Shown here piece after piece: positions 1-9,001 of a stretch of DNA of 64,000 nucleotides. A model generated the notes under the pieces. It made no database searches. It had not been told where the DNA came from and saw only the letters and a program-made list of their open reading frames with translations. Each line of letters begins with the position of its first letter. Within the stretch, counting starts at the first letter, position 1. Made by a program: the position numbers and the translations under genes. Source of the stretch: Desulfotomaculum sp. (GTDB lineage Bacteria > Bacillota > Desulfotomaculia > Desulfotomaculales > Desulfallaceae); NCBI GenBank assembly GCA_016841675.1, contig JAENYQ010000001.1:25215-89214 (forward strand). The letters run 5' to 3'.

Positions 1-24
1 GCTGGGGAGCAGGCCAAAGGGCGG

Positions 25-2133
25 TTGGACGTTTTCAGGCTTGAAGATCTGGATTGCGCTGACTGCGCCGCCAAACTGGAAGCAAGGCTGGCTGGTCTGC
101 CCGGTGTAAATAGCGTCAGCATTAATTTTGGGGCCGCCAAAATGAACGTATTGCATAGCACCGGGGCAGATAAAATTATCAACGCGGTCAGGGAAGCAGG
201 CTACCGGGCCAGGTTGGACGGCCGCGAAGTCCCGCAGGAAAATAAACCAGCTTGGCAAAATGGAAAAATAATGTCCACGGTATTATCCGGGCTATTCCTA
301 CTGGCCGGTTTTGCAATCTGGCTGGCCGGTCGTGATGAAAACATAGCCAATGTGTTGTTTATGTTGGCCATCGTTACCGGTGGTTTTTACGTGGTTAGAA
401 ATGCCTATAATTCTGTTAAGGTGCTCAGTTTGGATATGAATGTGCTGATGAGTACCGCCATCGTCGGCGCCATTGCCATTGGCGAATTTACCGAAGGGGC
501 AACGGCGATGTTTCTTTTCTCACTGGGCAACACCCTGCAGGCTTACAGTATGGAAAAAAGCAGGAACTCGATCCGGGGACTAATGGAATTATCACCACCC
601 CAAGCCCTGGTAAAGAGAGGGTCAGCCGAGATGACGCTGCCGGTAGAGGAAATCCGGGCCGGAGACCTGATCATTGTAAAACCGGGCGAACGAATTGCCA
701 TGGACGGCCAAGTACTGCATGGCACATCCAGGGTTAACCAGGCACCCATCACTGGGGAATCCATGCCGGTATTTAAAAGCCCGGGCACCGAGGTTTTTGC
801 CGGTACCCTAAACGAGGACGGGGCACTGGAAATAGAAGTCACGCGGTTGGTTCGGGATACCACTCTGGCCCGGATCGTGGAAATGGTGGAGGAAGCTCAG
901 GCGCAGCGTGCCCCATCACAACAGTTCGTGGACACCTTTGCCCGTTATTATACACCCGCGGTAATTGCGGCGGCTGTGGCTGTAGCAGCGCTGCCCTCGC
1001 TGTTCTGGGACCTGCCTTTTATAGAATGGTTTGAACGGGCTCTGATACTGCTGGTCATTGCCTGCCCCTGCGCCCTGGTTATTTCCACCCCGGTCGCCAT
1101 TGTTTCGGCCATCGGCAGCGCCGCGCGGCGGGGAGTGTTGATAAAAGGCGGTTTGTTTTTGGAACAAGCGGGCACTGTGCAGGCGATAGCCTTTGATAAA
1201 ACCGGCACCCTGACCGAAGGCCGGCCCGAGGTAACGGATATAGTCCCTGCTGCCGGCTTTACCAGCCAAGAGGTGCTGCAAATTGCGGCGGCAGTGGAAA
1301 GTCGCTCCCAGCACCCTCTGGGCCGGGCCGTAGTCCGACACGCCGCAACTATGGGGCATCAGCTGCCGCCAGGCTCTAACCTGCAGGCTATCCCCGGCGA
1401 AGGGGCCAGGGCCGAAATAGAAGGGCAAATTTATTATATTGGTAATGCCGGCTTCTTCATCAACCAGGGGCTGCCGGTTGGCGAAACCGAGCACATATTG
1501 TCCCGTTTGCAGCAGGAAGGGAAAACCACCATGCTGGTGGGCTCGACAGCAGGGATTATGGGTGTGATTGCGGCCGCCGACCGGGTGCGCCCCGGCAGCC
1601 AAAATGCTTTGCAGGGCTTGAAAAAGGCGGGTATTAGAAACACCATCATGTTAACCGGTGATAATATAAATACTGCCCGGGCCATTGCCGGGCGCGTGGG
1701 TATCGATGAATTTAAGGCCGGCCTGCTGCCCGGGGACAAAATGAACATAATTAGGGAACTCCAGGCGAAATACGGTAAAGTAGCTATGGTTGGTGACGGG
1801 ATTAACGACGCCCCCGCCCTGGCGGCTGCCGATATCGGCATCGCGATGGGTAAAGTGGGCACTGATACCGCCCTGGAAACAGCCGATATAGCCCTGATGT
1901 CCGATGACCTGTCCAAGCTGCCCTACGCTATCAAACTGAGCCGTCAGGCCGTGCGGATAATTAAGCAAAACATTGCTTTTGCTCTGCTGATTAAACTGGT
2001 GTTCATCCTGGGCACCTTCTGGGGGATTACCAACCTGTGGCTGGCCGTATTCGCCGACACCGGCGCCTCGCTGCTGGTCATTGCCAACGGCATGCGACTG
2101 ATCGCTGTCAAAGACAGTCCGGCCAGTGGATAA
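25..2133 (+). CDS. cadA: Zn2+/Cd2+/Pb2+-type P1B-ATPase (CadA/ZntA-like heavy-metal exporter)
   Basis: Integral-membrane ATPase that pumps divalent soft metals out of the cytoplasm. One N-terminal heavy-metal-binding domain carries the CxxC motif DCADC (C11, C14). The CPC metal-transport motif is at residues 347-349, the phosphorylated aspartate is in DKTGT (D391), an SQHP motif lies in the nucleotide-binding domain, and GDGIND is at 590-595. The last membrane segments have KQN...K and ADTGAS; the Lys/Asp pair is typical of the Zn/Cd/Pb subgroup rather than the copper subgroup. Length (702 aa) is normal for CadA. The TTG start at 25 is the first in the window, but the frame is open to base 1, so the true start could lie upstream. 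No metal-responsive regulator is visible. Confidence 0.9.
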   Translation: MDVFRLEDLDCADCAAKLEARLAGLPGVNSVSINFGAAKMNVLHSTGADKIINAVREAGYRARLDGREVPQENKPAWQNGKIMSTVLSGLFLLAGFAIWLAGRDENIANVLFMLAIVTGGFYVVRNAYNSVKVLSLDMNVLMSTAIVGAIAIGEFTEGATAMFLFSLGNTLQAYSMEKSRNSIRGLMELSPPQALVKRGSAEMTLPVEEIRAGDLIIVKPGERIAMDGQVLHGTSRVNQAPITGESMPVFKSPGTEVFAGTLNEDGALEIEVTRLVRDTTLARIVEMVEEAQAQRAPSQQFVDTFARYYTPAVIAAAVAVAALPSLFWDLPFIEWFERALILLVIACPCALVISTPVAIVSAIGSAARRGVLIKGGLFLEQAGTVQAIAFDKTGTLTEGRPEVTDIVPAAGFTSQEVLQIAAAVESRSQHPLGRAVVRHAATMGHQLPPGSNLQAIPGEGARAEIEGQIYYIGNAGFFINQGLPVGETEHILSRLQQEGKTTMLVGSTAGIMGVIAAADRVRPGSQNALQGLKKAGIRNTIMLTGDNINTARAIAGRVGIDEFKAGLLPGDKMNIIRELQAKYGKVAMVGDGINDAPALAAADIGIAMGKVGTDTALETADIALMSDDLSKLPYAIKLSRQAVRIIKQNIAFALLIKLVFILGTFWGITNLWLAVFADTGASLLVIANGMRLIAVKDSPASG

Positions 2134-2139
2134 TCTCCT

Positions 2140-5100
2140 TTATGACAACCTAAAACAGGCGGTGCTGCCTTTTTCTGCCGGCTGCACCTCTAACCGGGCA
2201 TCGATGCGTTCCTTAAGTTCGGGGACATGCGAAATAATCCCTACCAGGCGGCCGCCCTTTTGCAGATCTATTAGCGCACGCAAGGCGAAATCCAACGCTT
2301 CCGGGTCCAGGGTGCCAAACCCTTCGTCAACAAATATTGTGTCCAGGTGAATACCCCCGGCGTATGATTGTACAACGTCAGCCAACCCCAGAGCCAGGGA
2401 CAGGGAAGCCAGGAAAGTCTCACCCCCTGACAAGGTGGCGACACCACGGGCCACACCGGTATAGGTGTCAAATACCTCCAGTTCCAGCCCCCCGGCGGCG
2501 TTGCTGCGGGCCCGGTCCATGGTCCGCTGCAGATGGTAACGGCCGCGGCTCATCAGCTTCAACCGCCCGGTGGCGGCAACCGCAACATCATCCAGCAGGG
2601 CCCCCAGCACAAAACGCTGAAATGTCAGCCCATACCTATTCTTTCCCATCGCCACTTCAGCCAGACGACCCAGCAAAGCATACCGTTTTTCCGTTTCGGT
2701 CAGTTGGCTGGCCAGTTTGCGCAGTTCCAGCAGCCAGCCCTCTTCTTGCTTAACCTGCTTTAATAGTCCTTCCTGTTCCCGCAGCACCTGGTCCCGCGCT
2801 GCTTCAACAGCGGCCAAGGCTGCCGCCAGCCCATCCATATCCGGGTCGGCCAGCCCATCGGCTGCCCGGGCGGCCCTCTGCAAGCGATCCTTGGCCGCGC
2901 TCAGGTCTTCATCGTACTGTTTAATTACGCTTTCCAGCAGTTTAATTTCATTGGGCTTTCTCCTGGCAGCTCGGTAATCCTGCAAACTGCCAAAGCCGGC
3001 TTCATGTAAGCGCCTGCCAAAAGATTCTTTTTCCTGCGCAAAATATTTATCCGCATCCTGCTTTCTTTCCAGTGCCGCCTTGGTTTCAGCCTGGGCCGCG
3101 GCCGCCAATCGGGCTGCCGCTTCGGCTTCTGTAGAGGCTTTTTCCCACGCCTTTTCCAGTTGTTCCTTGTGCCGCCGGGTTGCCTGTTGAGCTTCCCGTA
3201 ACGCGCCGGGGTCCCTGAGTTCCCGGGGAACAGCCGCCTCCCGCTCGGCAAGAGTTGCCCTGGCAGACCCAAGTGCCACTTGGGCTTGCTGCAAAGCAAG
3301 GGTCGCCTGTTCCAGCTGTTCCACAGCAACCTTTTCATCAGCCTTAAGTATATCCAACTCCCGGTCCAGTGCGACCAGGTGTTCCGCCGCCTGGATGGCC
3401 AGTTCCCATGATGCCCGGGCTTTTTGCGCTTCAGATTGCAAAACTTCGCCAGGTGCCCTGGACTTGTCGCCTAATTCTTTATCCAGGTCGACAATTTTAC
3501 CGCTCAGTTGTAATCTTTTATTCTCCACTTGATTTAACTGCTTAAGGACCTGATCGCGATCGACTTCAAGATTGTTTAAAGATTTTTGTCTGTTCTTAAT
3601 CTGCTCCTCAGAAGGCAGCTTAACATCACTGTGTGCGGGAGCGGGGTGCACTGCCGAACCGCACACCGGGCAGGGCTGGCCATTAGTAAGCCCGCCGGCC
3701 AAAATAGCTGCCTGCCCCCTGTGCCAGGCATCCTGCAGCAGCGTTATTTCGCTTTTGGCCCGCTGGTACTGTTGTTCTGCCTTTTGGTAAGCATTCCGGC
3801 AGTGCTGGTATTCTTTTTCCACCTGGACTAGTTCCAACCGCAGTGATTCCAGGATCTGTCTTTTTTTACTGGCCCGTTCGGCCTCGCTGCAGGCTACCTC
3901 CAGCATCTCCAGCCGAATAGCCAACCCCGCCGCCGTTTCCCGAGCCTTTCTTTTTTCGTCAATCGAATTATTGACCTGATCTAGTGATTGATATAGTTTA
4001 TTGTGGCGGGCTTCAAGAACCGATAGATTTTTTTCAGCCTCGCCAACGGCCAAGCGAGCCTGCTCCATGGCGCCTACCTTGTTCCCCAGCTCATCCAACC
4101 TGGTCAACTCCAGCCGTACAGCCTCCCGCTCCGGGTCTCTTTTCTTTTCGGCTTCCCGCACCCGGTCCCGGCTTTCCTTGGTGGCAGTCGCCTGCTCCTG
4201 GGCCTGGGTTTTTAGCAGATAATTCTTTTGTGCCCGCTGAACGTCGCTGTGACGGGTGGCCAGAGAATTCTCGGCCGCTACAATATTTAAAGCCAGCCGC
4301 GCACCAGTCAAAGCCAGCCTTTTTTCCTCTATCCCGGCGGCTTTTGTTTCCAGATCCAATAATACTTTAGCCGCGCTCTTTTGTTCAACAAGGACCGCCT
4401 GGATCCGATGTCCTTGGGCATAGCGGTCCCTGGCCTCTTGCACCGCGCCGGTCGCGGTAATAATCAATCCCGCCAGCTCATCCAAGCGCTTTTTGTGCTG
4501 CTCATTACGTTCTTCAAGATCACCATGCGCCGGCGCTTTGGATTCCTGCAGCAACCAGCTTTTACGCCTGGTCAACTCCTCAATCTGCTCTCTTAAATCC
4601 TTAGCCGCATCCTTTAAAAATATTTCAATACGATGGTACAGCTCGGTATGAAAAAGTGTTTCCAGGATTTGCTGCCGCTCGGTGGAGCTTGCCGTCAACA
4701 ACTGGCGAAATTCGCCCTGAGGCAGCATAACTACTTGGCGAAATTGTTCGCTTCTAAACCCCAGCAGATTCTCCACCGCCTCGGTGACCTTGCTTGTCCC
4801 GGTGGCCAATACCGCGCCTTCTTCATCTGGTTCTACCACTCCAGTGCGTTTCCACAGTGTGGCATTACCCTGCATCACAGTGGTTCCCGCACCTCTTTTT
4901 TTGGGCCGTTCCTGCTCGGGGTTACGCCGGACCCGGTAAAGCTCCATCCCCACGGCAAAGTCAAACTCCACCTCAGTAGCCACCGTCAAATCTGCATGGT
5001 CGCTGCGCATCTGCCGGCCGTCTCGCCGGGCGCCGCTGGTGTCCCCGTAAAGGGCAAAACACATGGCGTCAAGAATAGCTGTTTTTCCTGCTCCGGTGGG

Positions 5101-5205
5101 CCCGTGGATGAGAAAGAAATTACGCTGTCCCAAGGCGGTAAAGTCCAGCATCTGAGAGCCGGCGTAAGGGCCAAAGGCGCTCATCCCTAGTTTCAGCGGC
5201 CTCAT
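2140..5205 (-). CDS. sbcC: SbcC, ATPase subunit of the SbcCD (Mre11-Rad50-like) exonuclease
   Basis: Rad50/SMC-like ATPase that, with SbcD, opens hairpins and processes DNA ends. The N-terminal Walker A is GPTGAGKT (35-42). Long coiled-coil segments flank the zinc-hook CPVCGS near residue 512. The C-terminal ABC signature LSGGET is near 921 and Walker B VDEGFGTLD near 957. Length (1021 aa) fits the family. Its ATG overlaps the sbcD stop (ATGA), showing translational coupling in an sbcD-sbcC operon. The gene converges on the metal ATPase, with only 6 bp between the two stop codons. Confidence 0.95.
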   Translation of the reverse strand: MRPLKLGMSAFGPYAGSQMLDFTALGQRNFFLIHGPTGAGKTAILDAMCFALYGDTSGARRDGRQMRSDHADLTVATEVEFDFAVGMELYRVRRNPEQERPKKRGAGTTVMQGNATLWKRTGVVEPDEEGAVLATGTSKVTEAVENLLGFRSEQFRQVVMLPQGEFRQLLTASSTERQQILETLFHTELYHRIEIFLKDAAKDLREQIEELTRRKSWLLQESKAPAHGDLEERNEQHKKRLDELAGLIITATGAVQEARDRYAQGHRIQAVLVEQKSAAKVLLDLETKAAGIEEKRLALTGARLALNIVAAENSLATRHSDVQRAQKNYLLKTQAQEQATATKESRDRVREAEKKRDPEREAVRLELTRLDELGNKVGAMEQARLAVGEAEKNLSVLEARHNKLYQSLDQVNNSIDEKRKARETAAGLAIRLEMLEVACSEAERASKKRQILESLRLELVQVEKEYQHCRNAYQKAEQQYQRAKSEITLLQDAWHRGQAAILAGGLTNGQPCPVCGSAVHPAPAHSDVKLPSEEQIKNRQKSLNNLEVDRDQVLKQLNQVENKRLQLSGKIVDLDKELGDKSRAPGEVLQSEAQKARASWELAIQAAEHLVALDRELDILKADEKVAVEQLEQATLALQQAQVALGSARATLAEREAAVPRELRDPGALREAQQATRRHKEQLEKAWEKASTEAEAAARLAAAAQAETKAALERKQDADKYFAQEKESFGRRLHEAGFGSLQDYRAARRKPNEIKLLESVIKQYDEDLSAAKDRLQRAARAADGLADPDMDGLAAALAAVEAARDQVLREQEGLLKQVKQEEGWLLELRKLASQLTETEKRYALLGRLAEVAMGKNRYGLTFQRFVLGALLDDVAVAATGRLKLMSRGRYHLQRTMDRARSNAAGGLELEVFDTYTGVARGVATLSGGETFLASLSLALGLADVVQSYAGGIHLDTIFVDEGFGTLDPEALDFALRALIDLQKGGRLVGIISHVPELKERIDARLEVQPAEKGSTACFRLS

Positions 5206-6356
5206 GCTTGCGCCTCCCGTTCCTGCCGGTAAAGACTCGCCAGTGTTTCGGCAAATGTCTGCTGTAAATCGTGCTGCAAATGCTCACCGGTAACCTGCTC
5301 AAAAAAAGAGGCGAACAGGTCGGCTTCGCTAACCCGGCGGTGGTCCCCTCCGGGACCGCGCAGTTCACCCGCACCGGCCAAGCCGGGGCGTTCGATATGC
5401 AGCAGGTTGGGGTATACCAAACGCAGTTTGCCAATGGCATCAAGTATGGCTCCGGTATCCATTAAGTTGACCATCAGGTAGTCGTCCCGGTTTAGATTGT
5501 CCCCGTTCATTGTAATAAGCTCGTCCAGGTAACTTGTCAGGCAGCGCACATCCCGCCGAGGCGTCAGTGCTATTTCCTCAATTTGCAACTCACCGGCACC
5601 GTCCATTTCTACCAGGGTTACCGACTTGCGGCTGGCCGATTCGGCGAATGAGTATTTTAACAGCGACCCGGCATACCGGATACCGGCACTCCCGGCACGC
5701 TGCGGGCCGTGCAGATGACCCAGGGCGGTATAATGGAAATTTTGAAAACATGAGCAATCTACGGTACCTGTCCCGCCCACGGACAGCGGACGTTCCGAGT
5801 CGCTCGCTTCGCCTCCCGCCACAAAAGCATGGGCTAGGGCCACTGTCCGCGCTCCGGCAGGGACCCGGGACAGCAAGCGCCCGGTCAACAGGCGCATAGC
5901 CCTGTCGTGATCAAGCGCATCCGTAACAGATAGTACTTCCCGCACCACTGGCGGCTCAGCATAAGGAACCGGGCAAAAATACACCGGACCGTGTGCGTCA
6001 TCAAGTATAACCGGGGCGGGGGCGTCGTTAATCTGACTGACCACGTGCAAACCCTGACGCGCCAACAGGCGGGTGCCAAACCCCAGGCGTTCGGGGCTGT
6101 CATGATTGCCGGCAATCATGATTATCGGCACCCGGCAGTCCAGCAAAATACGGGTCATGGTTTCATCCAACAGCTTGACGGCCTCGATGGGAGGAACTGA
6201 GCGATCATATACGTCGCCGGCGACCAACACAGCGTCGGGTTTGACGTCCTGGATTAGTTCAATAAACTGGTCCAATATATAAGCTTGGTCATCGGTAAGA
6301 TGAACCCCGTGAAAAATCCTGCCCAGGTGCCAGTCGGAAGTATGTAAAAAGCGCAT
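5202..6356 (-). CDS. sbcD: SbcD, nuclease subunit of SbcCD
   Basis: Mre11-type metallophosphoesterase. From the chosen start it reads MRFLHTSDWHLGR, the first metal-binding motif. It continues with VLVAGDVYDR and IIMIAGNHDSPERL (the GNHD motif), then ALAHAFV and LGHLHGPQ, i.e. all five phosphoesterase motifs. The ORF track starts 46 codons earlier at 6494, but the ATG at 6356 is preceded by AAGGAAGG at proper spacing and matches the family N-terminus, giving 384 aa. It overlaps sbcC by 4 bp. Confidence 0.95.
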   Translation of the reverse strand: MRFLHTSDWHLGRIFHGVHLTDDQAYILDQFIELIQDVKPDAVLVAGDVYDRSVPPIEAVKLLDETMTRILLDCRVPIIMIAGNHDSPERLGFGTRLLARQGLHVVSQINDAPAPVILDDAHGPVYFCPVPYAEPPVVREVLSVTDALDHDRAMRLLTGRLLSRVPAGARTVALAHAFVAGGEASDSERPLSVGGTGTVDCSCFQNFHYTALGHLHGPQRAGSAGIRYAGSLLKYSFAESASRKSVTLVEMDGAGELQIEEIALTPRRDVRCLTSYLDELITMNGDNLNRDDYLMVNLMDTGAILDAIGKLRLVYPNLLHIERPGLAGAGELRGPGGDHRRVSEADLFASFFEQVTGEHLQHDLQQTFAETLASLYRQEREAQA

Positions 6357-6558
6357 AGCCACCAGCCTTCCTTGTATCAAAATGGTCATATAAAATGTTC
6401 GTATTTTTATCCATATTGGCTGGGGCAGGTTGATTATCCTTTTATAGAAATCAAATACATAAAACAACACCAACCTAATAGCGGTGTGGTACAATTAAAA
6501 TAATTAAATTAGACTCCAGGCATAACGCCTGTACGTGGAACAGAAAGGTGAGATACAG

Positions 6559-8001
6559 GTGAATCATAGAGGAATTTCCAGACCAGTTGTAGCCATAGCC
6601 GGGGCCACGGGATTTGTGGGCCGAGCCCTGATGCGTGAACTACAGTCCTGGTACAGAATAATCGCCCTAACCAGGCTGCCGGTTAAGGAAATTCACAACC
6701 GGTCGTGGACCGATGATACGGGAATTGAATGGCGTTCGTGCGACCTATTCTCGTTGATTGACGCCGAATACGCCCTGGAAGGCGTTAATTATGCTTTCTA
6801 TTTAGTACACTCAATGATGCCATCCGCCCGGCTGACCCAGGGCAAATTCCAGGACATGGACTTGATTCTGGCGGATAATTTTGCCCGGGCCGCCGCCAAG
6901 GCAGGTGTCAAGCAGATTATTTATCTAGGCGGGCTGGTACCTGATACCAAAGACCTCTCCCTACACCTACGCAGCCGTCTTGAGGTAGAAGAAACCCTTG
7001 GCTCCCACGGGGTACCGGTCACCGCCCTGCGCGCCGGTTTAATTATCGGTACCAACGGATCCACTTTTCGCATCCTGGTCCGCCTGGCCGAAGGATACAG
7101 GTTTATGATCTTCCCGCGCTGGACGATGTCCCTCATCCAACCCATTGCTCTGCCGGATATTATTAATATTTTGCACTACTGTATGGGCAATCCCAAGACA
7201 TATAACGAAAGCTATGACGTAGGCGGGCCAGATGTGATGACCTATAAGGATTTAATTATCAAAGTCGCCCAAGTACTAAACCGCAAGTGCTACATCACAA
7301 TCATTCCTTATTTTCCGCCCTGGCTGGCCAGTACACTGCTCGGTGCATTTACAAGTTCTCCCCATGCCCTGGTCAAGCCGCTGGTGGAAAGTCTTAAACA
7401 CTCCATGGTAGCTAAAAACCTGCGTTTGCAGGAGGAAATGAACCTGCCCGGCCTGCCTTTTGTTGACGCGGTAAAACTGGCGGTATCGGGAAAAGAGCCC
7501 CGGATTAAGATAGCACCCCCCAAACAGGTGGATGAGAAAATTAATAATGTAATCAGCGTGCGTTCGGTACAGCGCCTGACCTTACCTCCGGGCCGGGACG
7601 CCGACTGGGTGGCCCTTTATTACTCTCGGTGGCTCCCCCGGCTTTTCCTGGGCACCATCATAAGAGTCAAGCTAGATCAAAATGGCTGTTACTTTTATTT
7701 CCGCTTCATGCGCCAATCACTGCTTGACCTGACATTCTCACACGCCCGCAGTTCCAAGGATCGGCCCTTGTACTATATAACGGGCGGACTGATGGCCAGG
7801 TTAAACCAACTTCCGCACCGCGGTCGGCTGGAATTTCACGCAGTTTTAAATAATCGGTATGTACTGGTTGCCATTCATGACTACGTACCCACCATACCGT
7901 GGTTTGTTTATAACGCCACCCAAGCCCTGCTGCATGTGTGGGTCATGGGCAAATACAGAAAACATCTTGAACGGTTGGCTAAAGATACAAATAAAAAATG
8001 A
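6559..8001 (+). CDS. YbjT-like NAD(P)-binding Rossmann-fold protein (atypical SDR)
   Basis: The N-terminal GATGFVG motif near residue 17 is an SDR dinucleotide-binding glycine loop, as in NmrA/YbjT-type extended SDRs. YFLVHSM-like text (FYLVHSMM), a LRAGLIIG segment and a later GGPDVMTYKDL segment match the E. coli YbjT layout. The C-terminal ~150 residues form a second domain of the kind called DUF2867. The exact substrate is unknown; it may be a quinone or lipid-linked reductase, or a regulator. The GTG at 6559 follows AAAGGTGAG and is preferred to the upstream GTG at 6535. It is divergent from sbcD. Confidence 0.75.
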   Translation: MNHRGISRPVVAIAGATGFVGRALMRELQSWYRIIALTRLPVKEIHNRSWTDDTGIEWRSCDLFSLIDAEYALEGVNYAFYLVHSMMPSARLTQGKFQDMDLILADNFARAAAKAGVKQIIYLGGLVPDTKDLSLHLRSRLEVEETLGSHGVPVTALRAGLIIGTNGSTFRILVRLAEGYRFMIFPRWTMSLIQPIALPDIINILHYCMGNPKTYNESYDVGGPDVMTYKDLIIKVAQVLNRKCYITIIPYFPPWLASTLLGAFTSSPHALVKPLVESLKHSMVAKNLRLQEEMNLPGLPFVDAVKLAVSGKEPRIKIAPPKQVDEKINNVISVRSVQRLTLPPGRDADWVALYYSRWLPRLFLGTIIRVKLDQNGCYFYFRFMRQSLLDLTFSHARSSKDRPLYYITGGLMARLNQLPHRGRLEFHAVLNNRYVLVAIHDYVPTIPWFVYNATQALLHVWVMGKYRKHLERLAKDTNKK

Positions 8002-8030
8002 TGCAGCATAACAGACCAAACCGACCCTAA

Positions 8031-8062
8031 AACCTTGTTAATGCACAAGGTTTTTATTTTTG
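8031..8062 (+). terminator. Rho-independent terminator after the YbjT-like gene
   Basis: Stem AACCTTGT / ACAAGGTT (8031-8038, 8045-8052) with a 6-nt loop, followed by a T-rich tail. Confidence 0.85.
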
Positions 8063-8195
8063 TTAAGCCAGGCAAGTATACCAAAAAGGGGACAGGCTGC
8101 TTTTTTCGGTTTTAAAAAAAAGATACCCGTCCTCTTTTTATCTTCGGTCATTGCCACTTGGTTAAGATGTACTACCGATATTAATTATTGCTATT

Positions 8196-8225
8196 TTGAC
8201 ACAACAAAGGCATATTTTACATATT
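8196..8225 (+). promoter_or_regulatory. Candidate cotJ operon promoter
   Basis: TTGACA (8196-8201) lies 18 bp from CATATT (8220-8225). The extended string CATATTAT also resembles a sigma-E -10 element (CATACAHT, 6 of 8), which would fit the sigma-E control known for cotJ in Bacillus. I see no good matching sigma-E -35, so the sigma class is undecided. The 5' leader to cotJA would be about 25 nt. Confidence 0.35.
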
Positions 8226-8257
8226 ATGCTAAATAAAAACTATTGGAGATGGTCACA

Positions 8258-8476
8258 TTGCGCAAAGAAGCTGATAAAAGCTTAGAGCAGAAAAAATCTA
8301 AGTCTATTCCTAATATGAAACCAGGGCCGGGTTATTATCCCGGCACGCCTTCACCGGGCATGGAACTGGCCAGGGCTTACTTTCCTATTCAAAGGTTTGG
8401 TCAGTTGTATACCCCGGCCCAGGCCTTGGAAACAGGCACTCTATTCCCGGAACTATACCGTCCCTATCCATATTAA
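8258..8476 (+). CDS. cotJA: CotJA, spore coat associated protein
   Basis: Small spore-coat protein of the cotJABC operon. The C-terminal segment (AYFPIQRFGQLYTP...LFPELYRPY) is the CotJA signature. The TTG at 8258 follows GGAG with 9 bp spacing and gives 72 aa; the ORF track TTG at 8243 lies upstream of this RBS. In Bacillus, CotJA and CotJC interact and are made in the mother cell. It is directly upstream of cotJB. Confidence 0.85.
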   Translation: MRKEADKSLEQKKSKSIPNMKPGPGYYPGTPSPGMELARAYFPIQRFGQLYTPAQALETGTLFPELYRPYPY

Positions 8477-8494
8477 ATACGGAGGTGAGTTATT

Positions 8495-8758
8495 ATGGAC
8501 GCCCGTAACCAGGCTTTAATGCTCCGCCAAATACAGCAGTTGTCATTCGTGGCGGTCGAGCTGCAGTTATACCTTGATACCCACCCGGAAGACCAGCAGG
8601 CGCTGGCTTTGTTCAACTCCAACCATAACGAACTAATCCAGGCGGTACGCCAATACGAGCAGGTATACGGCCCACTGTTAAGCTACGGTTATTCGCCGAA
8701 TATGCAAAAACACTGGAGCTGGGTGGATAGCCCGTGGCCCTGGGAAATTAGGTACTAA
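8495..8758 (+). CDS. cotJB: CotJB, spore coat protein
   Basis: 87-aa CotJB-family protein: helical N-terminus (LRQIQQLSFVAVELQLYLDTHP), Asp/Asn-rich middle, and a C-terminal PWPWE segment typical of the family. A strong GGAGGTGA precedes the ATG. It lies 18 bp after cotJA and 36 bp before the cotJC start, which is the standard cotJABC order. Confidence 0.88.
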   Translation: MDARNQALMLRQIQQLSFVAVELQLYLDTHPEDQQALALFNSNHNELIQAVRQYEQVYGPLLSYGYSPNMQKHWSWVDSPWPWEIRY

Positions 8759-8794
8759 ATAAATATAAAATTTTGATCAGAAAGGAATTTTAAA

Positions 8795-9001
8795 ATGTGG
8801 GTTTACGAAAAAAAATTACAAATCCCCGTCCGGGTTTCGGGACCCGATCCCCGGATGGCCAAATATGTAATCACCCAGTACGGCGGGCCGGAAGGTGAAC
8901 TCTCTGCATCCCTGCGTTACCTAAATATGCGCTACACCATGCCAACAGGCCGGGCCAAGGGTGTTTTGACTATGTTGATATGGTTAGTTAGAAGATGTTG
9001 A
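8795..9001 (+). pseudogene. cotJC: cotJC 5' fragment, interrupted by the prophage
   Basis: Residues 1-59 (MWVYEKKLQIPVRVS...MPTGRAKGVLT) are the start of CotJC, a manganese-catalase-family spore-coat protein. After codon 59 (base 8970) the frame runs into prophage DNA and ends nine residues later at a TGA, giving a 68-aa chimera. An AAGGA ribosome binding site is intact. The missing part is found in frame at 58177-58573. Joining 8795-8970 to 58177-58573 gives 190 residues, the normal CotJC length. I call it a reversible interruption rather than a decayed gene because both halves are intact up to the shared repeat. Confidence 0.92.
8954..8970 (+). repeat. attL core (17-bp direct repeat)
   Basis: GCCAAGGGTGTTTTGAC encodes (in cotJC frame) part of AKGVLT and is identical to 58160-58176. 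On its phage side it is followed by tatgttgatat, which is the mirror of atatcaacata on the phage side of attR. Confidence 0.93.

Noticed and set aside
916-1602. Long minus-strand ORF opposite the metal ATPase (and similar antisense ORFs across the window)
   Set aside because: Antisense shadow of a clearly coding gene; no RBS or family features.
8210-8241. GCATATTT...TAAAAACT as a sigma-E promoter for cotJ
   Set aside because: The predicted start of transcription would fall on the cotJA ribosome binding site.
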